Shown in pieces: positions 33,301-45,200 of a stretch of DNA of 64,000 nt. The notes beneath the pieces were generated by a model. The model searched no databases. It was not told the DNA's origin and worked only from the letters and a program-made list of their open reading frames with translations. The stretch comes from Ephydatia muelleri. Lineage: Eukaryota > Porifera > Demospongiae > Spongillida > Spongillidae. The stretch is taken from positions 19,231,123 through 19,295,122 of the forward strand of contig JABACO010000001.1 of assembly GCA_013339895.1 (NCBI GenBank). The letters run 5' to 3'. Position numbers and translations under genes: made by a program. Position 1 is the stretch's first letter; the number at the start of each line of letters is the position of its first letter.

Positions 33301-34760
33301 TGTAAGTGTAAATAGCACGCGCCTGCGCATTGGCGCTGGGGCTCTGATCTCATAGAACATAAAATCAGCTGATCAGGTGACTCTCGGTAGAACATAGATA
33401 AATCTTATTTTTTGTAGCTGTCAGTCTGTACTGATTCCTTGGTTACATTAACTTGCGGCCCGCTGACACACTTACATTGGCGTAGTCGGCATTTTAAGAA
33501 TGTCATGGAAGCAGCGACCACTAGTGCTGCCAGAACCGTACGACGGGGTGAGGGGCAGCTGACCAGAGTGACTGGCCCACTTCGAGCTAGAACTTCGCTG
33601 CCGTTAATAACTGGGAGCCTAAAGAGGACAAGCTTAAGTGGTTGCGCGTGCGGCTAACGGGAAAGGCGCAAACCGCTTTCATGCGGTTCCCGGACAGCGT
33701 CAGGAAGAGTTTACAGAGACGTTTTTACCCTGCATGAGAGCAAGCGTAAGTTATACATGACTGAGCAAAAGGCGAAAGGACGAGGACTGGGCTTCTTTCG
33801 GAGATGCATTAAAGGTACTCTCCGTCAAGGCTTATGCGGACCTTGAAAAAAAACGCACGGAAACGCCCCGCTCTGATCCAGTTTCTGACATAAATAACAA
33901 ACCCTCAAGTAGCGTTCGGGGTGATGCAAAAACGCCCGAAGTCGGTTGAAGACCCTGTAGCTACGAACAATTGAGCTGGAGTCTTATTTAGCTGTGCATG
34001 CAAGCACTGATGAGTCTCTCCAATGGTCCTCCCCAGTCGGATAGCGAGCAAGCAACTGCAGGCAGCGCCACAGCCGTTTCCGGGGTTACACCTGATGCAG
34101 GAGACAGTTCTAAAGACGGGGATGGCTCGTCCGGAATGTTGAAGGTACTGAACGACAGGCTGCACCGTTTGGAGCTTTTGGTGGAAAGTCACAAAAGGCC
34201 GGAGCGGAGTGCGAATGTGGAACAAGAAAACAGGCGTACAGCTATAGGGTTTGCTGGAATTGCCGACACATCGCACCTTTCTGCCCAAGTAGTGGTGCAG
34301 AATAACTATAGTATACAGGAGTCCACAGTGGGAAGGGCCAACCACTAACGGGACAATATCTGAAGGCCCAAGAAAATAGTGTGATTGTGCATACTTTATC
34401 TCAGTCGTGTTGGAGGTGTTAGTGGTGTGGTTCAGACTGTTCCTGTTACTTCTATACTAGATACTGGAGACGCTGATTCGAGAAGACGTCTGGGTCAGGA
34501 TTTCTAGAACAGCAGGTGCCCGTGTACCCAAACTCCAGCAGTGGAAGGGCAAGCGACTGGTTGGCATCAACTGTTCTCCGTTGTCTGTTCGGGGTTTCGG
34601 TAAAGTTCCTGACACACCGATTGAACTCACGCGGCTACTGGTGACAGTGACCTCACCGTACATGAGGCAATCCTGGGGCTGAACTTTGTAGAGGTGCACA
34701 AGTGTGTAATTGATTGTGATAGGAAGACCTGTTTGATGATGATGCGTTGGCAGCCCTGTC
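33301..34760 (+). mobile_element. Second gypsy remnant (5' LTR, gag and protease fragments)
   Basis: A probable 176-bp LTR runs from TGTAAG (33301) to CTTACA (33476), a perfect 6-bp terminal inverted repeat. TTGGCGTAGTCGGCA follows directly, the same primer-site-like sequence as the gypsy remnant at 5080. The internal part decays into gag and protease pieces and stops by about 34760. RT, integrase and the 3' LTR are missing. Confidence 0.62.
33998..34745 (+). pseudogene. Gypsy remnant 2 gag/protease fragments
   Basis: A 116-codon open frame (33998-34348) has a charged C-terminal Gag-like segment (LKVLNDRLHRLELLVESHKR). In another frame near 34250, CWNC...H...C looks like a shortened zinc knuckle. 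Near 34450, SILDTG resembles an aspartic protease active site, followed by stops. Near 34665, ILGLNFVEVHKCVIDC resembles the protease/RT linker. No intact protein. Confidence 0.5.
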
Positions 34761-34763
34761 ACG

Positions 34764-34861
34764 CAATAATTGTACCGGGCGAAAATTGTACCGTGCGGTA
34801 CATTTTTAGTTGCAATAATTGTACCGCCCTGTGCAACTTTGGTTGCGAAAACTGTACCGGG
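34764..34861 (+). repeat. Cluster of ATTGTACCG-type words
   Basis: The word (A/C)ATTGTACCG or its variant occurs four times within about 100 bp, with GCAATA or GCGAAAA before it and CCCTGT/GGTTGTG after it. One further copy lies at about 35545 (AAAATTGTACCGGC). Possibly a degenerate minisatellite; function unknown. Confidence 0.6.
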
Positions 34862-36086
34862 TTGTGAAACACCCCTTATTTTCTCGTTTGGGGTGTATCG
34901 TGGTTTACTATGTCCTCACCACCTGTCAGAGAACCCAGCCAGTGCGGAAGCAATACACGTAGGTGTTGATAAATGCATAGATATTAGACTAATATCTATG
35001 ATAAATGTCACGGAACCTGCAATGGCATCCAAAGGCAGGTACGAAGTGCTAACGAAAGCCTACACAACATGTGACCACAGCAGAGCAGGATAAAACTAAA
35101 ACCTGTTCAAGAACCGGTATTTATAATACTTAGAGTTAGACCCTTATAAAAACCTTCACCCATTTGAGTTTATTGTTCGTTCTTGTGTTCGTGTTCGAGT
35201 TCTTATGCCGGTGTTAGTGTATACTACTGTCGTGTGGTATATACATATTTGTGGGGGTTACTGCTAGCGCGGTATAACGGTCTTCTACATCACCGTTTTA
35301 AGTGGTAGAAACTGACGGTACATAGTGCTGCACACTTACATGTACATGTACATGTGGTACGTGTTCGTGTAGGATGAATGTATACTAGAAACTTTTACAT
35401 CAGTGAAGCCAAGTTTCACAAATCCCTTTCAATGTTATTAGACCAAAGACTACGTGACAATACAGCAGCTCAACTGTCCCCTTGCTACAATTTTGGCAGT
35501 CAATATTGTAACTCCACTATATAAAGTATTGTTGCAAAAATTGTACCGGCTTTGCCAAGTGTGTACCAGGTTGTTATAAAACAGTTCTTAGCTAAAATTC
35601 ACATCATGCATGCATCCTCTCGTACCTCGTGCAGAGTGAATTATTATCCAATATATGAGATGAAAGCTTACATATACATCCGCACATAATTAGCACGTGG
35701 TTTAAAAGTTAGAATGTAAGAAATCATATTAGAGCTGTTAACAAATGGAGGACAGCGCTGCAATGATAGCGAACGACGTCCAGTTACAGTAGACGATAGA
35801 GAAATGATGGATGCCGTCTTTCTCTAGTCTAGTTATCCTTGCAGATCCAGCGATGTGGTAAAAAGGGCAATTAGAAGAAAGGCGACGATGTGTTTTGTTC
35901 ATGATGGTGTTTTGTATGTGCTATGTACATTTACTAAGTAAGTGGCTCAGTTACATTGCTGAAGTATTTATTTGTTTTGACAGGGAAAAAAATGTTGTAC
36001 TAGTACCACAAACTATCAGCATCAGAGAATGACGACTTGTTTTCTTGTATCTGGGTACCTGCGGGGAACAATAATACTATGATTCA
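34862..36086. other. 3' flank of gene 2, no gene recognised
   Basis: AT-rich sequence containing the likely 3' UTR of gene 2 nearest 36086. An ACATGTACATGTACATGT self-complementary tract lies near 35338. Confidence 0.45.
35967..35972 (-). terminator. Candidate poly(A) signal of gene 2
   Basis: AATAAA on the minus strand, about 115 bp after the stop codon of gene 2. AT-rich DNA produces this word often, so confidence is limited. Confidence 0.4.
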
Positions 36087-36256
36087 TCACAAATACGAAC
36101 AATCAATGACTTGAATTACAGCATTACCTCGTGGTTTTATTTTCTTCTTTTTAGTTTTTCTACATCGTTTGCACATAAGAAATGCTGCTATTGCTGCCCC
36201 ACATAGCAAAATCCAAGGTAAAATTGTCATCACAATTATGACTGGAATTAATGATG
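36087..36256 (-). CDS. Gene 2 last exon: transmembrane helix, cytoplasmic tail, stop
   Basis: Phase-1 acceptor CTAG at 36257. Encodes a hydrophobic span (SLIPVIIVMTILPWILLCGA then AIAAFLM), the stop-transfer sequence CKRCRKTKKKKIK and a short tail ending CSYL before TGA at 36087-36089. A single-pass type I topology follows from the extracellular array in front. The C-terminal S-Y-L fits the class I PDZ-ligand pattern S/T-x-hydrophobic. Confidence 0.8.
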
Positions 36257-39200
36257 CTAGAATATTAATTCGTGTGCATAAATTCAGAGGAGAGGATTGC
36301 ATAAATGGAATTACATTGCAAAGTCAAAAGTAATTCATTTTGTGTTGGTATGGACAATTAAGCTAAAAATAAAAACAAAAGCATTAGACTGTACAAACCT
36401 ACTTCTGGAAAGCAACAAAATACATGTTTGTGGCTATCTAGAAGGTTACAATGCAGGGTCTGACATACATTGAGAAGTTGATGTTATGGGTAGGTATGTA
36501 ATTGTCTGCAAACTTAAAATGTAATGAATTAAGCAAAAGGGATGTATATCCCCATTTGTAATTCTATTTGTGTCTACTTTAGAACCATATCAAAAACAGT
36601 GCTTCAGATCATCAACTGCTGAACTTGATTTATTTTCATGCCATACTTTTGAAAATGATTTTTGATTAATTATTAGTGAACTATACTTGAAAATATAAAT
36701 CCTTTCAGTAAAGTTATAGACACTATGTCCATATACATACATTTAAATAGATTTTTACTGCATTGGTATAAAAAGTTGATTGAGAGCATGACTATTGGAT
36801 TCATTACGTAACAATTTCAGTAAAGTAATTCCCCCAACAGTCACTTGTTTATGATTAGTATATATGAAAGTCTAAAGTCTTTGCGACATTCCTAAGTAGC
36901 ATTGCATTGAACATAACCTCAAATGCGCCATTTTGGCAAGTTATGACTTGGTGCACCTTATCGTATTAATTAAATCCCCATATATGCTGGAGGAATAGTC
37001 ATTCTTACTTAATTCCATTTTAGTGTCATTTTGGAATTTGATGCATGATATAATGCAAATGGCATACTGTATCATTCCTCACACAGAGGTAAAGTATTAG
37101 CACAAAGAGTTCACGCACATACATTTATGCTCATCTAAAGAAACTCACAATTGAAAAATAATGTACTATGCAGGCATGTCGCAATATTGCCTGTACAAAC
37201 CACATACTTACGTTGACTATCAATGATTATAATAATTGCTTGATTATTGATGACACGGACAGCATCGACATGTGGTGGAACTGGCCTCAGGGTTGCAACA
37301 AAAATCTTGCTCTTTTCAGTGCCATTCACAGGAATAATGATTGTTGCATTGTGTGTTGCATTTGTTGATTCTCCAGAAGTAAAACGTATTTCATTTTTCA
37401 CAAACAGTGGATTTGCTGTAATCATGTCTGAATATGTTAGTTACAAACACCCATTTAGCACTAGCTTACCTTCTGTACTGGAGCGTAAAGTCAAGTGAAC
37501 AGTTAATGAAACATTAGTTTCAAGTATTCCTTGAATCATTCTGATAGCAATGAGTAATGGTTTCAATGATTCATCTTGAGTAAGATCATAGAATGTTTTT
37601 ACGAATCCAATTTCTACGTCTGTGAAAAAATGTCACATTATTAGTTTCATTCAATAATGAAGCAATAGGCAAACCATTTACACAATGACATTTGTAATTA
37701 ATGCTGATCTTGTAATAAACCATGAATCACAACTGTCAGAATGGAATTTTATTTCAAAACTTGTAACTGCTGCATGGCTGTTTAGCTATGTGTGTTCTAA
37801 TGCTCCTATTGTTTATTTATATGTTCAGTTTGTTATGCTTTCAAGTCATGTGAACTGCATGAATAATTAGAATCAACAAGATGCCAATATAATCATTACT
37901 TTGTGAAAAACAAAATTAAACAGAATGCAACAAAATAAAACTTACAGTCTGAATAGTCTTCCAAAATATCAATGACTATACAACAGATGGATCCTGTTAC
38001 TCCCGGACTTGCAGTGATGATTGACAATGTAAATCTTTCAACACTTTCTAAGGCAGTGTCATCCAATACAGTAATGTGGATGCACTGCTTATTGTTGTGA
38101 TTATAAGCTTGCCCACTAACAAAAGTAACGTTGTTTGATACCAATTGGTAATCAGTTCCTTGAAGAGCTACAACAAACAATACCCTTCATATAATGACAT
38201 CATTCATTAAATGCAAATGTATTGTTGAAAAAAAAAAATTTTGTTTTTTTGTTTTTAATATATTGTAAAAATGAATACTGGTGCCCTTCCAAGCATAACG
38301 CATAAAGTGAAATTACTAATTAAAAGAAAAATGATGTGGGACACGAAGTGTATTCTCTTGTCAAGAAATAATGTTATTCCCCAATAATCACAACAACACT
38401 GGATATAATGAGCAGGCACTCAGAAGTCATGCTGCACATTTCTACTTTTATTTTCATAGCAGACAGTTTTATACCAAGTTTATGTTGAACATAGAAAGTC
38501 ATCTAGTTCACAATCTTGCTTTGAGCTGCATCAAAATGTTTATACTTTTATAGCCTTCATGTAATGACTGTTCAGTGTTTTTGACATAGACACTTGTAAC
38601 TGAAATGCAACCAATTATAATCTTATTGTAATTGATTATCGATTGTATGAAGAGATTTTGCATAATATTTAACAACAGCATTTGTCCAGAACCCAGTGAA
38701 CCCAGTTTGATCCATATAGTATGTATTATAATTTCACAGACTATCTAATCCTGTATTTATGTTTGATTATTTCCTATGGTTGTAGGATGCCTCAACCTAC
38801 ACTCAGATAGTAAAAAGGAACTGCATGATGAGTTCGGTTCACTGTAATCAAGATTTTCATTCAGCTATCACACAAATGAACTGATATAATTTGTGTACTT
38901 TTTAAATGTATTGATGTTTAAAACAGCAGATCATATCAAGAGACACAAAAACTAATCCCATTCCTGCAAAGCATTGAATATTCACTTCTTTAATCATACA
39001 AATGGTTTACACTATGTATTCTTACCAGTTATATCAGTAGTGAACAAGCTGGCAGAGATGTTTCGAGATAGTTTTCCTTTCTCTATCAGAATACAAACAT
39101 CAAGCACCTGATCTTGGCCTTCTCGGATCGTTAAATTACTAGATTCAAATGACAATGCTACCACTGTACAAATGAAAATAAATTAAGCACAGCATGTCAG

Positions 39201-42200
39201 CTTAGCACAGCAGTTACCATTAGCAGGGTTATCAATTATTGCTAGATGGAGAGATCCACTGACCAAAGGATCACCGAATAATTTACATCCAGTTGATTTA
39301 GGAGTCAATGTTAGTACAAACTCTTCTGTGCCTTCAATATCTTCATCATTTATTATGTCTACCGCAATGCATTGTGTACTGTTTTCAGCAGCAGAACTTC
39401 CAGCTTGAAATACTATTGGTCCCTCTACTCTGTAATCTGTTTCAGTATCATTGACTAATCATAAAAATGTCATGAATTACAATACCATCACTACCAACAT
39501 TTACAGCTACAAACAGGTTACCTTCATTCTCCAAGGTCAGTAGAACTGATTTTTCCAAATATCCAACATTAAGAACAATGCATATTGTTATTGTACTGTT
39601 GATTCCTTCAGTGACAATATATCTGCTCTCACTCAAACTGAATTCAGCATCTGAAATACCAATGAATACCAATGTTATCATATTTTTGTCAGTAATCTGA
39701 AAGGCAGCATAATGTACCATCACTGGGGTCCTCATAAATGGTGATATTCACTTTAACTCTAGATGCCAGAAGATTAATTTGATTGGTTGCAGTGAACATC
39801 AGTAAAAATGACTTTGTGTTGCCAAGATTAGTATCATTTGTGATGAACATTGTAATGCAACTCGTGCTGCTATTGCTGTACTGGGATTGTCCAGATGTGA
39901 AGTTAACAAACCATGCAGAAACAATCAAATAACTTTCAGCAGTACCTGTGCACATTAAGATAAGACAAGCAGTATAAATTCAAATCATTGATTCTTTTTT
40001 ATCCATACCAAAACTTTCAGAAACAACAAATGGAGCTTCTACAATTGTTTGAAGGGTTCCATTAAGAATGTCAGCACATATCAAGAGCTGAGAGTCCTCT
40101 CCTTCAGTAGCCGCATATGAACTTGTTGTCCAACCAATTGTAATAGCTAAGGGAAAAGAATAAGATAAAAAGCATTACTGTTTCTGGTGAAGCAAAATCC
40201 ACATATAAGTGATATGTCAAATAGAGTGAATTTCTTTACATTATTAGAACTTGAATGAAGGAGTAATACAGTCTTTTATTTTGTAATACAAGTAGCTCAG
40301 TTGAGTATGTTAACTGAGGAACGATACATGCATTGAATTGTTGCATGCGAGAGCCAACAATACCGGTAATCCAATTATACAGTTTACTCTGAGAGGCAAT
40401 GAAACAGGAAATTTAATTTAACAAAGGATGCACAAAATCATTATCTAAGGTCATTCATTGTACAACCTTTTTTGCTCTATTATTTAATTTTGCAGCAATA
40501 CATAATGTTGTAGTGTTAACTCATTCATTGGAAAACTAATAGCTCTCACTCAACTGAATTCAGCATCTGAAGTATTGATGCTATCATAGTATTAAATGTT
40601 GATCATTACATAATCCAAAGCCATACCATGATTGGGGTCCTCAAACTTGGTTATATTCACTGCAACTTTAGATGCTATATAATTAATTTTGTTCGTTTCA
40701 GTGAATATCAGTTGAAATGATTTTTTATTGCCAAGGATCAAATCATTTATGATAAACAATGTGATGCAGCTTGATCTATTGTCATACTGAGATTGTCCAA
40801 ATGTGAAAGGCAAGAACCATGAAGAAAGAATAGTCAAGCCATTTTCAATAGTTCCAGTTCACCATATTAAGAAAAATGATTATTGTAAGACAAAATGCTT
40901 ATAATATTTCCATCTAGCTTGTCATACCTATTAATTGAGTAGCATTTAAAGGGTGCTGCAACATTTGTTTCAAGGGTTTCATTACCGATGTTAGCACAAA
41001 TAAGGATTTGAGAGTCCTCCCTCAGTAGCCTCGCTCTATCCCAACTAATAATCATAGCTACACATATTAAATATACATGATTAGCACCTTTGGTGAAGTA
41101 AATATATTACATTAGTTGAAGTATGAAATTAATATCACTATATTAGTTTGATGTTTCCAACATTGTGTAAAATGAACTGTATTGGCTTGAGAAATACTTA
41201 ATTGCAAACCCAAACTCACCTAACTTCTGTGTATTAAATGTGTCTTTCTATTTGCACTTACATAATAGTAATAATAAACTTACAATCATTTGGGTCTTCT
41301 ACAATAGTTATAGTAGAATAAGATATTGTTCCAGCGAATAGTGGGCTTGTATACAAGAGAGACAGTGTGAAAGTTTCATTATTTTCCAGGGCATTATCAT
41401 CCAATATCATAATGTGTGAACATTGCCTATTGTTGTGGTCATGTGCCTGTCCATCAAGAAAAGTAAGGAGCTTTGATTCCAACTTGTAGTCGATACCATA
41501 TGTGGCTGCATAGATACAATACAATTCATTCATAAAGCTCTAAAGTATAATGTACAGTGTATACATGTAAAAATAAATAATAAATGTATTAAGACAAACA
41601 TGACAATGGCTTAATGTATTTGATGCTAAAGGATACATACCAGTTACATCAGTTGTCAATAACACGACTGAGATGTTTCGTTCCAGCCTTCCTCTCTCAA
41701 TATGAATACATGCATCGAGAACACTCATTTGACCTTCTCTGATTGTTATAGTATTATATTCAAATGACAGCACAAGCTCTGCAGAGAAAATAAGTAAACA
41801 GTGAATGCGTCCTATTATTTCAAAATGAAATTACCATCAGTAGGGTTGTTGATGATTATAAGATGAAGATAACTACCTGTAGCGAGATCACCAAATATTT
41901 TACAACCAGCTGATTGAGGAGTCAAAATGATAATAAATTCCTCCGTGTCTTCAACACTTTCATCATTTATTATGTCCACAACAGCACATTGAGTGGTGTT
42001 ATCAGCAGCAGAACTTCCAGCTGGAAATACTATTGGTCCCTCTACTCTGTAATCTCTTGCAGGATCATTTGCTGAAGCAAAAAAAGCAAAATATATACAT
42101 GACAGTACATTATTACGATTAGATACAACCTCCATTCTCCAGGGTCAGTAAAACTGCTTTTTCCAAGTATCCAGCTTTCAGAACAATGCAAATTAATATT

Positions 42201-45200
42201 GTATTATTTACTCCTTCTGTGACAATAAATCTGTTCTCTTTCAAACTGAATTCAGCATCTGAAATACAGATATAAATTTTATCATTTCATGAATTTACTA
42301 ATTGGCCCCTGAGCATAACATACCATCATTGGGGTCCTCATTAATGGTGATATTTACTTCTGATCTAGCTGCATCATAATTGATTCTGTTAGCTGCAATG
42401 AACATCAGAATAAATGATTCTTCGTTTTCTAGGTCTGTGTCATTTATGATGAACAGTGTGATACAGCTTGTGCTATTGTTGTACACAGATTGTCCAGATG
42501 CAAAGGTCAAATACCATGCTGGAATAGTCCAATCATTTTGAACCATCTCTGTTTACAGTCAAATAACAAATACAGTAGTGTTAGACAAAAGAGATGAATT
42601 TTCACCTCTACTATTACCTGCACTTTCAGAAATATTGAAGGGAGCTGCTACAGTAGTCTCAAGGGTTCCACTGAGGATATCAGCACATATTAAAATGTGT
42701 GAGTCCTCTCCTTCAGTAGACACATATGTACTCTCTTTCCAACCAATTGTAACACCTGAAGAAAAGGATGGTTAGAACGCTCTACTTCATATTCTGATAA
42801 GCAGTTTGCATTATTCAATAGATAATAAGGCAGATAAAGAAATATTTTTATGATTGTATAAAACGGCATGAAATACACATCAAATGCATTTTTTTTCTTG
42901 TGCCAGCTGAACAGAAAACACTAAGCTATTAATGCCAAATATGCTTTCACTTTGAGAAACTGAAGCACTTATCATTGTTTAAGGACACCGAATATGGATT
43001 TTATTTGCCATTTTCATTTCAGACTACTGTAGCGGCAAATAGTATCATCACTACAGTTGATATAAATCGATACTACTGTGGAATGATCAATTACATGCAA
43101 TAAACCAATTGCATTACCAAATGCAATTTAAAACTAAGGTAAGCATAACTTACAGTCCTGACTGTCGTCCGTAATAATGATTGTCATATTTGATATTGCC
43201 CCAGTAAGTACTGGGTATGTTGTATTAAGCCACAGTGTAAAAGATTCATTGTTTTCCAAAACACTGTCATCCAGTATTGTAATGTTTGCACACTGCCTAT
43301 TGTTGTGCTCATATGTTTGTCCACTGACAAACGTAAGGATATTTGATTCCAACAGATAGTCAGATCCGTATGTTGCTGTACAAAAAAATATCATATTGTG
43401 TGATAATATGCAATAAAGTCATGCACCTGGAAATGATCTTGATTTGTATCATTTAGATCAGGCTAATGAGGATTTCGTAACTGTTTTAATAGATGCATAA
43501 CGTTTGAGCACACCTAATGCACAATTTTGGCTATTTCAAACTATACCTTGCAGTTTCATATTACTTATTAAGAATTATTGCTGAATATCAAATACAGCGT
43601 ACACAGATTACATATTACCAGCACTTTGAGACATTTTGAAGGGAACTGCTACCGTTGTTCCAAGGGAGCCATTCTGTATCTTAGCACAGATTAGGACTCC
43701 AGAGTTCTCTCTTTCTTTAACCACATATGAACTTTCCATCCAAGCAATTGTAATAACTATAGGGTAGAATGAGCAAGGAATGATTACAACATACTTGAAT
43801 AATCTTTTTATTATTGGCTTTGCTTATTGATATGTAAGAATGTTCATTAGTCCAGATAGTGCTAATATCAAATACTGGCATCCCATGAAATTCTTATTAT
43901 TGCCTAGAGAAATTTGACACAATCATGAGATACATTAATATGCTTCTTTCATCCACATTTGTTATGTTCAGTTCTTTTTCACAGTTTTATATTCATGTTC
44001 TCTTCGGTATGGGAACCAATTAGCATAATAACTACTTAACTTTACTACTACTCACATTATATCATAAATCTTCATATTATCACTTCTATTATGCTCCATA
44101 AAACATACATGTATAACAACTTACAGTCCAAAGAGTCTTCCAAAATTTCTACAGTGGTATGATTAATTGTTCCAGTATCAACAGGGTATGCAGCAATGAT
44201 GGATAGTTCAAAACCTTCGTTACTTTCCAGAACACTGTCATTGACAATCATGATGTGTGCACACTGCGTATTATTGTGGTAGTGATCCTGTCCACTGATG
44301 AAGGTAAGAACATTTGATTCCAAGCTGTAATCTACTCCATATGTGGCTGCATGGAAAATGAAATGTAGTAAGCTACACAATGCTATAAGTAGATGCACTT
44401 ATATATAATTCCACACAAAATGTTGCAACACATGCAAATGACACATTGTATTTGATGCCAAAAGGTACATACCGGTTACATCAGTTGTCAATAACATGAT
44501 TGAGATGTTTTGTTCCAACCTTCCTCTCTCAATATGAATACATGCATCGAGAACATTCATTTGACCTTCTCTGATTTTTATAGTATTATATTCAAATGAC
44601 AGCACTAGCTCTGCAGAGAAAGTAAGTAAACAGTGAATGCGTCCTATTATTTCAAAATGAAATTACCATCAGTAGGGTTGTTGATGATTACAAGATGAAG
44701 ATAACTACCTATAGCGAGATCACCAAATATTTTACAACCAGCTGATTGAGGAGTCAAAATGATCAAAAATTCCTCTGTGTCTTCAACAATTTCATCATTT
44801 ATTATGTCTACAACAACACATTGAGTGGTGTTATCAGCAGCATAACTTCTAGCTGGAAATACTATTGGTCCCTCTACTCTGTAATCTTTTGCAGGATCAT
44901 TTGCTGAAGCAAAAAAAGCAAGATATTTACATGACACAACATTATTATGATTTGATACAACCTCCATTCTCCAGGGTCAGTAAAACTGCTTTTTCCAAGT
45001 GTCCAGCTTTTAGAACAATGCAAATTAATATTGTATTATTTACTCCTTCTGTGACAATAAATCTGTTCTCTTTCAAACTGAATTGAGCATCTGGAAATGC
45101 AAATATACATTTTAATTTCTTTTGGTTACTAATTGGCCCCTGAGCATCACTAACCATCATTGGGGTCCTCATTAATGGTGATATTTACTTCTGATCTAGC

